Positions 27,589 to 36,018 are shown, counted from the first letter of the stretch. The stretch: DNA of 36,250 nt from Tannerella sp. (GCA_031283785.1 JAITBC010000275.1:1-36250); one strand, 5' to 3'. A program made the numbers and translations. The notes: generated from the sequence alone by a model not told the origin.

Positions 27589-28971
27589 ATGAAAATGACA
27601 TTGAATTTTATAAAAAAGCGCAAAATAAGTCTTATCCTGTCTTTTGTATTCTTGCTGATTATTGCAGGAGCAAAGGCACAGAGCAGCCGGACGTCGGGAC
27701 TGTCCGAAGAGGTGATGGCATGGACTAAATCCACTATGGAACCATGGCCGCCGAACCGATACAAATCCCTCAAAGAAGCAATGATTGACAATAATTTTTA
27801 TATTCCTCTGGTTTTCCGCGGAGGAATGTTCCCTAAGCTAGAATACAAATTCAACCGCGATTCGCTGGTTTTACCGAATTATAAGATTCCACCCGCAGTA
27901 ACATATAAAAATAAACGCGTGGAAAACTTATTTAAATACTATATTTTCAAGAAAATTCTGGACGATATGGTATATAAGAAAGTCTTGCTCGGCGATCCCC
28001 TGAATTTTAAATATTCGATAAGCCGGTTACCGGATAAAACTATAAAGCCAAAAAGCATTGACAAATCGAACGAACAGGTAAAATTAGAAGTGAAAACCAC
28101 AACCGTCACTCCCGAAACGGTCGATCCGGTCATAAAATTCATACCTGACAGGAAATATTGGAGTTCAACATTTTCGGCAGATATCAAGTTCTCGCAAAAC
28201 AAAAGCTCCGAAAACTGGTATAAGGGAAAAATCGATAACATGAACATTTATACCAATACCGTCACTTCTTACAATTATAAAAAAGACAAGTTATCACTCA
28301 CTAACACACTGTCCACAACATTCACGATTAACAATGCGCCGAACGACACACTGCGCAGCTATACCATCGGAAGCGACGAGCTGCGTTTTCGAAGCAATTT
28401 CGGATTACAAGCCGTAGGAAACTGGAATTACTCATCTTCTGCAGAATTTGTAACGTCAATGGGCAACAAATACATTGCAAATACAAATACAAAAAATTCC
28501 GCCTTTCTTGCGCCTTACACAATCAACATCGGAGTCGGTATGACGTTTAACGCCAGACCAAAGTTTAAGAAACCGAACCGCTCGCTCGATTTAGCGCTAT
28601 CGCTGGAGCCTCTCTCTTTTAAATATATGTCAAGCACAGATAAAAAGATTAATCTCGGCGCCTATTTCGCAAAGAACGAGGACGGAACTTTCAAACACGT
28701 ACTCAAGACTTTCGGATCGACCGTCACAATGACCAAAAACACAAGACTCAACAAAAATGTCACCTGGTATTCTCGCTTGTATTACTTCACCAATTACGAA
28801 CGCATAATCAGCGAATTTGAAAACAAAATCGACATTGCCTTAAGCAAATACTTTTCTACAACGCTGCATTTGTATCTGCGTTACGACGATGGTGTGGCAA
28901 AAAAGAACGATTCAGACAGCTACCTGCAAGTCAACGAATTGTTTTCGTTCGGATTCAGCTACAAATGGTAG
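27589..28971 (+). CDS. DUF3078 family protein, probable outer-membrane barrel
   Basis: The 460-residue protein has a signal peptide (after a Lys-rich start, SLILSFVFLLIIAGAKAQ). The C-terminal half alternates polar and hydrophobic residues in the manner of a beta barrel (WYSRLYYFTNYERIISEF, FSTTLHLYLRYDDGV) and ends in FSFGFSYKW with a terminal aromatic residue, the usual BAM recognition signal. The middle portion carries KYWSSTFSADIKFSQN and SSENWYKGKIDNMN, seen in DUF3078 proteins. No function is established. It is transcribed alone, diverging from pyrG, from a promoter module shared with the oxidoreductase at 3813-5186. The start is the ATG at 27589. Confidence 0.85.
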   Translation: MKMTLNFIKKRKISLILSFVFLLIIAGAKAQSSRTSGLSEEVMAWTKSTMEPWPPNRYKSLKEAMIDNNFYIPLVFRGGMFPKLEYKFNRDSLVLPNYKIPPAVTYKNKRVENLFKYYIFKKILDDMVYKKVLLGDPLNFKYSISRLPDKTIKPKSIDKSNEQVKLEVKTTTVTPETVDPVIKFIPDRKYWSSTFSADIKFSQNKSSENWYKGKIDNMNIYTNTVTSYNYKKDKLSLTNTLSTTFTINNAPNDTLRSYTIGSDELRFRSNFGLQAVGNWNYSSSAEFVTSMGNKYIANTNTKNSAFLAPYTINIGVGMTFNARPKFKKPNRSLDLALSLEPLSFKYMSSTDKKINLGAYFAKNEDGTFKHVLKTFGSTVTMTKNTRLNKNVTWYSRLYYFTNYERIISEFENKIDIALSKYFSTTLHLYLRYDDGVAKKNDSDSYLQVNELFSFGFSYKW

Positions 28972-29018
28972 TCCTGAAAAGAGAAAGTAACCTTTAACAA
29001 AAAATATTGCATGTATAT

Positions 29019-29049
29019 ATTGTCTATCTATTTTTAATTATTACTTTTG
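29019..29049 (+). promoter_or_regulatory. Promoter of the rseC-rnf operon
   Basis: ATTG (29019-29022) and TACTTTTG (29042-29049) are 19 bp apart, close to the consensus. The first good ATG after it is at 29088 (MGNNIRHQG), which argues against an in-frame ATG at 29007 upstream of the promoter. Confidence 0.65.
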
Positions 29050-29087
29050 CGCCCGATTTGCAAAGTAGAGTTTGCAATTTGAAGATT

Positions 29088-29510
29088 ATGGGAAATAATA
29101 TCAGACATCAAGGTATCGTAGAAAAAGTTGAAAAACACAAAGTGTTCGTCAGAATTGAACAACTAACGGCATGTAGCGCCTGCCATGCGCGAACCGTATG
29201 TCTTGCTTCGGACAAAAACGATAAGATCATTGAGGTTGACGACGATTCGGGAACATATGCCGCAAACGAACACGTTATTGTTTCTGTGCGGGCGTCCGCC
29301 GGTTCATTTGCCGTCCTCACAGCTTTTTCCATACCACTCGTCTTTGTCGTCATCGCCGTAATAACAGGAACAAACAGAAGCGGAAATGAAGGCGCAGGCG
29401 GACTTGCAGGGCTATCCGTCTTGATTTTTTATTACCTCATATTATATATTTTCCGTGATAAAATGAAGAGAAAATTTGTATTCTCGCTGTCAAAAACACA
29501 AGATACATGA
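29088..29510 (+). CDS. rseC: RseC/MucC family (SoxR-reducing system) protein
   Basis: The 140-residue protein has a short N-terminal domain (GIVEKVEKHKVFVRIEQLTA) with a cysteine motif CSACHARTVC, then two membrane segments (FAVLTAFSIPLVFVVIAVIT and LAGLSVLIFYYLILYIF) and a basic tail. This is the RseC/MucC layout. In enterobacteria RseC is part of the Rsx (Rnf-related) SoxR-reducing system. Here it heads the rnf operon, 34 bp before rnfB, the normal order in Bacteroides. The cysteine cluster probably binds a metal or Fe-S centre (inference). Confidence 0.92.
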   Translation: MGNNIRHQGIVEKVEKHKVFVRIEQLTACSACHARTVCLASDKNDKIIEVDDDSGTYAANEHVIVSVRASAGSFAVLTAFSIPLVFVVIAVITGTNRSGNEGAGGLAGLSVLIFYYLILYIFRDKMKRKFVFSLSKTQDT

Positions 29511-29544
29511 TCTTAAGAAGACAATTGTAACTAATTAATAATTA

Positions 29545-30510
29545 ATGTATATAGCAATCATTCTTTTAGGTATTACAGGGGCTATAGCAGCTTTAATCCT
29601 GTTTGTATTATCCAAGAAATTCGAAGTTAAAGAAGACCCCCGTATTGCCCGGACGCTCGAAATTTTACCGGGCGCTAACTGCGGCGGGTGCGGATATCCG
29701 GGATGTGGAGGCTTCGCAGTTGCATGCGTTAAAGCAGAATCCCTCGAAGGATTATCGTGTCCTGTCGGAGGATCGGAAGTAATGAGGGAAATTGCATCCA
29801 TCACAGGTAAAGACACGGGCGACACGGTTTCGAAAATTGCGGTCGTACGCTGTAATGGGACATGCGAAGTCCGTCCGCGCACAAATAAATATGACGGCGC
29901 CCGCAATTGCGCTATCGCATCGGCGCTCTACTGCGGCGAAACCGCCTGCACGTTCGGATGTCTCGGATTTGGCGACTGTGTCAATGCCTGTACATTCGAC
30001 GCCATACATATTAATCCGAAAACAGGAATTGCCGGTGTGACGGAAGACAAATGCGTTGCATGCGGGGCATGTGTGAAAGCATGTCCCGTAAAAATCATTG
30101 AGATGCGCAAAAAAGGCCCGAAATCACGCCGAATCTTTGTCTCATGTATGAATAAAGATAAAGGCGGAATAGCTCGCAAAGCCTGTGCCAATGCTTGTAT
30201 AGGTTGCGGCAAATGTTCCAAAGAATGTGTTTTCGATGCAATTACGATGTCGGATAACCTTGCTTATATCGACGATACTAAATGCCGCCTGTGCCGCAAA
30301 TGTACAGCTACATGCCCCACCGGCGCCATACACGAACTCAACTTCCCGCCGCGCAAAACCGTTCCTCCCGGGGAAACCGTTACCGACAGAAAGACGACAA
30401 GTAAAACGCCGACAGAAAATTCATCAACAGCAACGCAGACGGAAATGCTTCCTACGGTAAACATTTCTTCTTATAAAGAAACGAAGAACCTAAAACCAAT
30501 TAACCACTAA
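29545..30510 (+). CDS. rnfB: Rnf complex subunit B, multi-cluster ferredoxin protein
   Basis: RnfB receives electrons from reduced ferredoxin at the cytoplasmic side of the membrane. The 321-residue protein has one membrane helix (3-22), an N-terminal [4Fe-4S] site (Cys46, Cys49, Cys54, Cys72), then two double-cluster ferredoxin modules (Cys135/139/145/149 with 170/173/176/180, and Cys214 or 218/221/224/228 with 247/250/253/257). That makes about five clusters, more than the three of the short gamma-proteobacterial RsxB. A Ser/Thr-rich tail (271-321) follows with no recognised domain. It sits 12 bp before rnfC. Confidence 0.96.
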   Translation: MYIAIILLGITGAIAALILFVLSKKFEVKEDPRIARTLEILPGANCGGCGYPGCGGFAVACVKAESLEGLSCPVGGSEVMREIASITGKDTGDTVSKIAVVRCNGTCEVRPRTNKYDGARNCAIASALYCGETACTFGCLGFGDCVNACTFDAIHINPKTGIAGVTEDKCVACGACVKACPVKIIEMRKKGPKSRRIFVSCMNKDKGGIARKACANACIGCGKCSKECVFDAITMSDNLAYIDDTKCRLCRKCTATCPTGAIHELNFPPRKTVPPGETVTDRKTTSKTPTENSSTATQTEMLPTVNISSYKETKNLKPINH

Positions 30511-30522
30511 CCCATTATAAAA

Positions 30523-31854
30523 ATGCGTACCTTTCGAATCGGAGGCATACATCCACCGGCAAACAAACTATCGGCAGGCCGGCCGATAAAAACGATAGCG
30601 CCGCCTGCAACGGCAGTAATACCGTTAAGTCAACATATCGGCGCACCGGCAAGGGCAGTCATTGCCAAAGGAGATAACGTCAAAGTCGGCACACTGATCG
30701 GAAAAGCCGACGGGTTCGTCTCGGCAAATGTCCATTCGTCCGTATCCGGGACCGTTGCCAAGGTCGACAACATGATCGACGGTTCCGGCGTATCACGCCC
30801 TGCCATATATATTAATGTAGAAGGCGACGAGTGGGAACCGGATATAGACCGTAGCGAGACACTTATCAAAGAGTGCCGCCTTACGTCCGCAGAAATCATA
30901 AAAAAGATAGACGCCGCCGGCATCGTCGGCATGGGAGGAGCTACATTCCCTACCAAAATAAAACTTTCACCCCCGCCCGGCAACAAAGCCGAAATACTTA
31001 TCATAAATGCGACGGAATGTGAACCTTACCTGACAGCCGACCATTCGTTGATGCTCGAAAAAAGCGAACAAATCATGGTTGGTGCAACCATCCTTATGAA
31101 ATCTATCAGCGTCAGCCGCGCCGTCATCGGAATCGAATGTAACAAACCGGATGCGATTGACCGGATGAGCCGGCTTGCCGCAGAATATCATGGGATTGAA
31201 GTCATGCCGCTAAAAATGCGATATCCGCAGGGAGGCGAAAAACAGCTTATTGACGCCGTCATACGCCGCCAGGTGAAAAGCGGTGCGCTTCCTGTCTCCG
31301 TCGGAGCGGTCGTACAGAACGCAGGAACGGTTTTCGCCGTATACGAAGCTGTTCAAAAGAACAAACCACTCATCGAACGAGTGATAACGGTAACCGGTAA
31401 AAGCATTGCCGAACCATCCAATTTCCTTGTCCGCACAGGAACTCCCGTAAGCATGCTTATCAATGCTGCCGGAGGAATGCCGGATAATACCGGCAAGATT
31501 ATCGCCGGCGGACCGATGATGGGCAAGGCGATGATAAATAATGCTAATGTGCCCGTCATGAAAGGAAGCTCCGGCATCCTTATCCTTGCAAAAGATGAAT
31601 CCGTGCGACGCCCGGCACACGACTGCATACGATGCGCCAAATGTGTAGGCGTCTGCCCGATGGGGCTCGAACCGAATCTGCTTATGAACCTCACGGAATA
31701 TAAAATATGGGACGAAGCGGAAAAAAATTATATCGTCGACTGCATCGAATGTGGCTCATGCAGCTATACATGCCCTGCATACCGTCCGTTACTCGACTAT
31801 ATACGTCTGGGCAAAAGCACCGTAATGGGAATCATCAGAGCCAGGAAAAAATAA
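30523..31854 (+). CDS. rnfC: Rnf complex subunit C, NADH-side subunit
   Basis: RnfC is the peripheral subunit that exchanges electrons with NAD via FMN. The 443-residue protein has an N-terminal lipoyl-like/barrel-sandwich region, the NQO1-like FMN/NADH-binding fold (GMGGATFPTKIKLSPPPG, NATECEPYLTADH, RYPQGGEKQL, SVGAVVQNAGTVFAV) and two C-terminal [4Fe-4S] motifs (CIRCAKCVGVCP and CIECGSCSYTCP). Length matches the short form without a repeat-rich C-terminus. Its stop overlaps the rnfD start by one base (TAATG). Confidence 0.96.
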   Translation: MRTFRIGGIHPPANKLSAGRPIKTIAPPATAVIPLSQHIGAPARAVIAKGDNVKVGTLIGKADGFVSANVHSSVSGTVAKVDNMIDGSGVSRPAIYINVEGDEWEPDIDRSETLIKECRLTSAEIIKKIDAAGIVGMGGATFPTKIKLSPPPGNKAEILIINATECEPYLTADHSLMLEKSEQIMVGATILMKSISVSRAVIGIECNKPDAIDRMSRLAAEYHGIEVMPLKMRYPQGGEKQLIDAVIRRQVKSGALPVSVGAVVQNAGTVFAVYEAVQKNKPLIERVITVTGKSIAEPSNFLVRTGTPVSMLINAAGGMPDNTGKIIAGGPMMGKAMINNANVPVMKGSSGILILAKDESVRRPAHDCIRCAKCVGVCPMGLEPNLLMNLTEYKIWDEAEKNYIVDCIECGSCSYTCPAYRPLLDYIRLGKSTVMGIIRARKK

Positions 31855-32870
31855 TGTCACCTATGGAAAAAATAATTATATCCCCTTCGCCTCATATACA
31901 CAGCGGCGATTCAATAAGCAAAAATATGTATGGGGTGCTGACGGCGCTTATTCCGGCATTCTCAGTCTCACTCTATTGCTTCGGACTCGGCGCGCTGGTC
32001 GTGACCCTCGTATCGGTTGCGTCGTGCGTTCTCTGCGAATACCTCATCCGGAAATTCCTTTTCGGGGAAAAGCCGGCGATATACGACGGCTCCGCCATCC
32101 TCACCGGCGTGTTGCTTGCGTTTAACCTGCCATCGAACCTGCCTGTTTGGATCATCATTATCGGTGCGTTTGTCGCTATCGGCATTGGAAAAATGTCGTT
32201 CGGCGGCCTCGGCAATAACATTTTTAATCCGGCGCTTATCGGCCGTGTGTTCCTGCTCATCTCATTTCCCGCACAAATGACGACATGGCCTGTGGCGGGC
32301 ATTTTTCCGACGACTTACCTCGATGCACAGACAAGCGCGACAACGCTATCCCTGCTCCATTACGGCAACGATTATGCCTCGATAGGGAAATCCGCTATCG
32401 GACTTACAGGCGGCAGCCTCGGAGAGATAAGCGAAATAGCCCTGCTCTTAGGTCTTGCATATCTGCTCTTCCGTAAAATAATCACATGGCACATACCGGT
32501 CTCCATACTCGGAACGGTAGCCATTTTCACCGGCCTCCTTTTTGCAGGGAATATGCTTTATGAATATCATGCAACAGGAAACGCCGACTTACAAACATTG
32601 ACGGATGCGGCAAAAATCTACAATCCGCTGATACACCTCACCTCCGGAGGACTGATGCTTGGCGCCGTATTCATGGCAACAGACTACGTCACATCGCCCA
32701 TGAGCGCAAAAGGCATGATTGTATTTGGCGTCGGCATCGGCATTATAACGGTCGTCATACGCGCATACGGAGCCTACCCCGAAGGGATGTCGTTCGCAAT
32801 CCTGATCATGAACGCCATGACGCCACTTATCAACAACTATATCAAACCTAAACATTTCGGAGGAAAATAA
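31854..32870 (+). CDS. rnfD: Rnf complex subunit D, flavinylated membrane subunit
   Basis: RnfD is a polytopic membrane subunit related to NqrB, which carries an FMN linked through phosphate to a Thr. The 338-residue protein starts MSPMEKIIISPSPHIHSGDS and has conserved IYDGSAILTGVLLAFNLPSN and GGLGNNIFNPALIGR. The FMN-attachment region reads D-A-Q-T-S-A-T (157-163), a variant of the Dxx[ST]GAT consensus with Ser in place of Gly; Thr163 is the probable attachment residue. The start at 31854 overlaps the rnfC stop by one base; the ATG at 31863 is possible. Confidence 0.95.
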   Translation: MSPMEKIIISPSPHIHSGDSISKNMYGVLTALIPAFSVSLYCFGLGALVVTLVSVASCVLCEYLIRKFLFGEKPAIYDGSAILTGVLLAFNLPSNLPVWIIIIGAFVAIGIGKMSFGGLGNNIFNPALIGRVFLLISFPAQMTTWPVAGIFPTTYLDAQTSATTLSLLHYGNDYASIGKSAIGLTGGSLGEISEIALLLGLAYLLFRKIITWHIPVSILGTVAIFTGLLFAGNMLYEYHATGNADLQTLTDAAKIYNPLIHLTSGGLMLGAVFMATDYVTSPMSAKGMIVFGVGIGIITVVIRAYGAYPEGMSFAILIMNAMTPLINNYIKPKHFGGK

Positions 32871-32872
32871 GC

Positions 32873-33589
32873 ATGGAAAAACTGAAATCGACATTACCCA
32901 ACATCATGCTGTCGCTGACGGCTATATGTCTCATTGCAGGAATTGCATTATCGGCAGCCAACAAATATACGGAAAATGCAATTGCAGCATCAAAAGCGAC
33001 CGAACTTCAAAACGCAATAAAAAACGTAACGCCCGAATTTGACAACAACCCTACTGATGAACAATATAAAGCAGCTGTGGCAGAAGGCGATTCATTGATC
33101 GTATATCCGGCCAAAAAAGACGGTAAGCCCGTAGGTTGCGCCATAGAGAGCTATACTAAAAACGGATTTAGCGGGATGATACGTGTCATGGTAGGATTCG
33201 ACGCCGAAGGCAAGTTATTCAACTATTCCGTTCTGGAACATAATGAAACGCCCGGACTCGGTTCAAAGATGGAAGAATGGTTTCGGCAGGACAAAAAACG
33301 GCAGAATATCATCGGATATAATATGTCGGGAAAGCCGCTCCGGGTAACAAAAGACGGAGGCGATACCGACGCGATTACCGCTGCTACCATATCCTCGCGC
33401 GCATTCCTTGACGCCGTAAACCTTGCCTATGCGGCATACTCCGGCAATACCGACGCAGTAAGCGGTGCTACCGATCGAAATACGGATACGACGAGCGGTG
33501 CTACCGCCGGACAGGATACGACGGACGGTGCTACCGCCGGCACGGATGCCGGAAACAGCAACACCGCCCCACCTCAAAAAAAACATTAA
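32873..33589 (+). CDS. rnfG: Rnf complex subunit G with a motif-repeat C-terminal tail
   Basis: RnfG is anchored by one N-terminal helix with a periplasmic FMN-binding domain. The 238-residue protein shows GFSGMIRVMVGFD and HNETPGLGSKMEEWF, then D-A-I-T-A-A-T (166-172), where Thr172 is the expected FMN attachment residue; the consensus Gly is Ala. After the domain ends (about residue 190) an extra 48-residue low-complexity tail contains DAVSGAT (194-200), DTTSGAT (205-211) and DTTDGAT (215-221), each a repeat of the flavinylation motif with period 11 then 10. The tail ends in PPQKKH. The tail could hold extra flavins or be a flexible linker; no direct evidence. The gene lies 2 bp after rnfD. 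Confidence 0.95.
   Translation: MEKLKSTLPNIMLSLTAICLIAGIALSAANKYTENAIAASKATELQNAIKNVTPEFDNNPTDEQYKAAVAEGDSLIVYPAKKDGKPVGCAIESYTKNGFSGMIRVMVGFDAEGKLFNYSVLEHNETPGLGSKMEEWFRQDKKRQNIIGYNMSGKPLRVTKDGGDTDAITAATISSRAFLDAVNLAYAAYSGNTDAVSGATDRNTDTTSGATAGQDTTDGATAGTDAGNSNTAPPQKKH
33452..33535 (+). repeat. In-frame tandem repeat coding for Dxx[ST]GAT-like motifs in rnfG
   Basis: Three copies share the string GGTGCTACC preceded by related bases; copies 2 and 3 share GATACGACG before it and GCCGG after it. Units are 33 and 30 bp long, so the reading frame is kept. The near-identical codons of copies 2 and 3 indicate a recent duplication. Confidence 0.8.
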
Positions 33590-33614
33590 CCATTAAAACG
33601 GCAAACCAATCATA

Positions 33615-34205
33615 ATGAGTTATCTGAAGACAATAAAAAACGGACTTATTGACGAAAATCCCACATTTGTCCTGCTGTTAGGCATGTGTCCTACACTTGC
33701 TACAACATCCTCCGCTATCAACGGAATGAGTATGGGACTGGCGACAGCGTTTGTTCTCGTCTGTTCCAATATCGTGATATCGGCAATCAAGAAATTGATC
33801 CCCGACCAGGTACGTATACCGGCATATATCGTAGTCATTGCTTCATTTGTGACAATACTGCAGATGTGTATGCAGGCGTTCCTGCCCGACCTGTACAAAA
33901 GCCTCGGATTGTTCATCCCGCTTATCGTCGTAAACTGTATCGTCCTCGGACGTGCGGAATCTTTCGCATCCAAAAACGGGATCATCGCTTCCGGAGCCGA
34001 CGGGATCGGTATGGGCTTAGGCTTTACTTTCGCGTTGACACTGCTCGGACTGTGCCGCGAACTTATCGGGACGGGGAAAATATTCGGATCGACGATCTTC
34101 CCCGACAACTACGGCGCGCTGATATTTGTCCTCGCACCGGGAGCTTTCATTGCATTAGGATACCTTATTGCAGCGGTAAACAAACTGAAGAAAAAGAACA
34201 GTTGA
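33615..34205 (+). CDS. rnfE: Rnf complex subunit E
   Basis: RnfE is one of two homologous membrane subunits (with RnfA) that span the inner membrane in opposite orientation; in structures of the complex the pair holds an intramembrane [2Fe-2S] cluster. The 196-residue protein has six hydrophobic segments and the family motifs NPTFVLLLGMCPTLATT, with Cys25 as the probable ligand, FIPLIVVNCIVLGRAESFAS and LLGLCRELIGTG. It begins 25 bp after rnfG. Confidence 0.96.
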   Translation: MSYLKTIKNGLIDENPTFVLLLGMCPTLATTSSAINGMSMGLATAFVLVCSNIVISAIKKLIPDQVRIPAYIVVIASFVTILQMCMQAFLPDLYKSLGLFIPLIVVNCIVLGRAESFASKNGIIASGADGIGMGLGFTFALTLLGLCRELIGTGKIFGSTIFPDNYGALIFVLAPGAFIALGYLIAAVNKLKKKNS

Positions 34206-34225
34206 CTAAATAAACAAATAAAACA

Positions 34226-34798
34226 ATGGAATACATTATCATCTTCATCGCCGCGGTTTTTGTAAACAATATTGTATTGTCGCAATTCCTCGGCATCTGC
34301 CCGTTCCTCGGCGTATCGAAAAAAATCGACACGGCGATGGGAATGGGCATGGCCGTCATGTTCGTACTTACGATATCGACCATCGTCACCTTCCTCATTC
34401 AGAAATATGTGCTTGATGCGTTCGGACTCGAATATCTCCAGACAATCGTATTCATCCTCATCATCGCAGCATTAGTGCAAATGGTCGAAATTGTGCTCAA
34501 GAAAATATCCCCAGCGCTGTATCAGGCGTTGGGCGTATTCCTGCCCCTTATAACAACCAACTGCGCCATTCTCGGGGTAGCCATACTCGTGATACAGAAA
34601 GAATACAACCTCATACAATCCATTGTTTATGCCATATCAACCGCCACAGGTTTCGCATTGGCACTAATCATTTTTGCCGGGATACGCGAACAGCTGTCAC
34701 GGACAAAAATCCCCGCAGCCATGCAGGGAATACCTATCGCCCTTATAACGGCAGGACTTCTGGCAATGGCGTTCATGGGATTCTCAGGGGTTGTTTAA
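34226..34798 (+). CDS. rnfA: Rnf complex subunit A
   Basis: RnfA is the membrane partner of RnfE. The 190-residue protein has six hydrophobic segments and the family motifs VNNIVLSQFLGICPFLGVSK, with a conserved Cys, FLPLITTNCAILGVAI and FAGIREQLSRTKIPAAMQG. It begins 20 bp after rnfE and completes the set B-C-D-G-E-A. galE follows 42 bp later on the same strand. Confidence 0.96.
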   Translation: MEYIIIFIAAVFVNNIVLSQFLGICPFLGVSKKIDTAMGMGMAVMFVLTISTIVTFLIQKYVLDAFGLEYLQTIVFILIIAALVQMVEIVLKKISPALYQALGVFLPLITTNCAILGVAILVIQKEYNLIQSIVYAISTATGFALALIIFAGIREQLSRTKIPAAMQGIPIALITAGLLAMAFMGFSGVV

Positions 34799-34840
34799 AA
34801 AAAAGATTATCATTATAACCATTTATCATTATTTATAGCT

Positions 34841-35866
34841 ATGAAGAAGAAGATTTTAGTGACGGGCGGTACCGGATACATCGGTTCGCATACTGCCGTA
34901 GAACTGCAAAAGGCCGGATATGAAGCAGTCATCATAGACAACCTGTCGAACTCAAAGGCGAATGTAATCGACGGAATCGAAAAAATAACCGGCATACGTC
35001 CCGACTTCTCCGTTACGGACTGTAACGACAAAGAAGGCGTCGAAAAAGTTATGACCGACCATCCCGGTATAGTCGGGATTATCCATTTTGCAGCAAGCAA
35101 AGCCGTTGGCGAATCGGTGCAAAAACCGCTGCTATACTATCGCAACAACCTTGTTTCGCTTATTAACCTGCTCGACCTGATGCCGCAACACGGTATCCGG
35201 GGTATTGTCTTTTCTTCGTCGTGCACGGTTTACGGCCAGCCCGACATACTGCCTGTTACGGAAGACGCTCCGATCAAACCGGCACTGTCGCCATACGGCA
35301 ATACCAAACAGATAAATGAAGAAATCATACGCGACACGATCTATGCCGGCGCTCCTTTCAAAAGTATCATTCTGCGATATTTTAATCCGATCGGCGCACA
35401 TCCGTCGGCCGAGATCGGCGAACTCCCTGTCGGGACGCCTCAGAATCTTGTTCCGTTCCTCACACAGACAGCAGCAGGCCTCCGCCCGGAACTGAGTGTC
35501 TTCGGTGACGATTACGACACCCACGACGGCTCATGCATACGCGACTATATCAACGTGGTAGACCTTGCAAAGGCTCACGTAACAGCTATCAATCGCATGC
35601 TGGACGACCGGTCGGAGGAAAATCTTGAAATATTCAATCTCGGCACCGGAAGAGGCGTCTCCGTACTCGAACTGATAAACGCCTTCGAGCAAGCTGCCGG
35701 CGTAAAAGTCCCCCACAAGACAGTAGGCCGCCGCGAAGGCGATATCGAAAAGGTTTGGGCCGAGCCGAAACGCGCAAACGACGTACTCGGCTGGAAAGCC
35801 CAAGAATCACTCGAGGACACCCTCCGTTCCGCCTGGAAATGGCAGCAAAAATTAGGGCGACAATAA
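34841..35866 (+). CDS. galE: UDP-glucose 4-epimerase
   Basis: GalE interconverts UDP-glucose and UDP-galactose with bound NAD. The 341-residue SDR-family enzyme has the NAD-binding TGGTGYIGSHTAVELQ, the catalytic Ser in FSSSCTVYG and the YxxxK motif in SPYGNTKQINEE, followed by RYFNPIGAHPSAEIGE and HDGSCIRDYINVVDLAKAH. Length is standard and the C-terminus is intact. It lies 42 bp after rnfA on the same strand, so it may share the operon transcript or have its own promoter (none is clear). The last 36 bp before its stop region are duplicated downstream at 35887-35922. Confidence 0.96.
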   Translation: MKKKILVTGGTGYIGSHTAVELQKAGYEAVIIDNLSNSKANVIDGIEKITGIRPDFSVTDCNDKEGVEKVMTDHPGIVGIIHFAASKAVGESVQKPLLYYRNNLVSLINLLDLMPQHGIRGIVFSSSCTVYGQPDILPVTEDAPIKPALSPYGNTKQINEEIIRDTIYAGAPFKSIILRYFNPIGAHPSAEIGELPVGTPQNLVPFLTQTAAGLRPELSVFGDDYDTHDGSCIRDYINVVDLAKAHVTAINRMLDDRSEENLEIFNLGTGRGVSVLELINAFEQAAGVKVPHKTVGRREGDIEKVWAEPKRANDVLGWKAQESLEDTLRSAWKWQQKLGRQ

Positions 35867-35922
35867 GCCCTTTATTATCTCCGTGACCTCCGTTCCGTCT
35901 GGAAATAGCAGCAAAAATCAGG
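35821..35922 (+). repeat. Tandem duplication of the galE 3' end
   Basis: 35821-35856 and 35887-35922 agree at about 33 of 36 positions at an offset of 66 bp. In copy 1 the codons are the galE C-terminus (LRSAWKWQQK). Copy 2, in the same frame beyond the TAA, reads LRSVWK, then TAG, then QQK. It is non-coding in context. Confidence 0.8.
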
Positions 35923-35947
35923 TGGCCTTTCGCGTTATTTTTGCTGC
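35908..35947 (+). terminator. Possible hairpin after galE
   Basis: GCAGCAAAAAT and its exact complement form an 11-bp stem with an 18-nt loop, 41 bp after the galE stop. The left arm lies in the duplicated galE end. No strong T-run follows, so a terminator role is uncertain. Confidence 0.4.
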
Positions 35948-36018
35948 AAAATCCCGACCTTTCTCCGGTACGTCTGTTCCGTCAGGCCTCACTTTTGCCT
36001 GTATAAACAAAAAACGGC

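Noticed and set aside
29007..29087. An N-terminal extension of the RseC-like protein starting at 29007
   Set aside because: It would begin upstream of the -7 box at 29042-29049, and the family N-terminus is matched from 29088.
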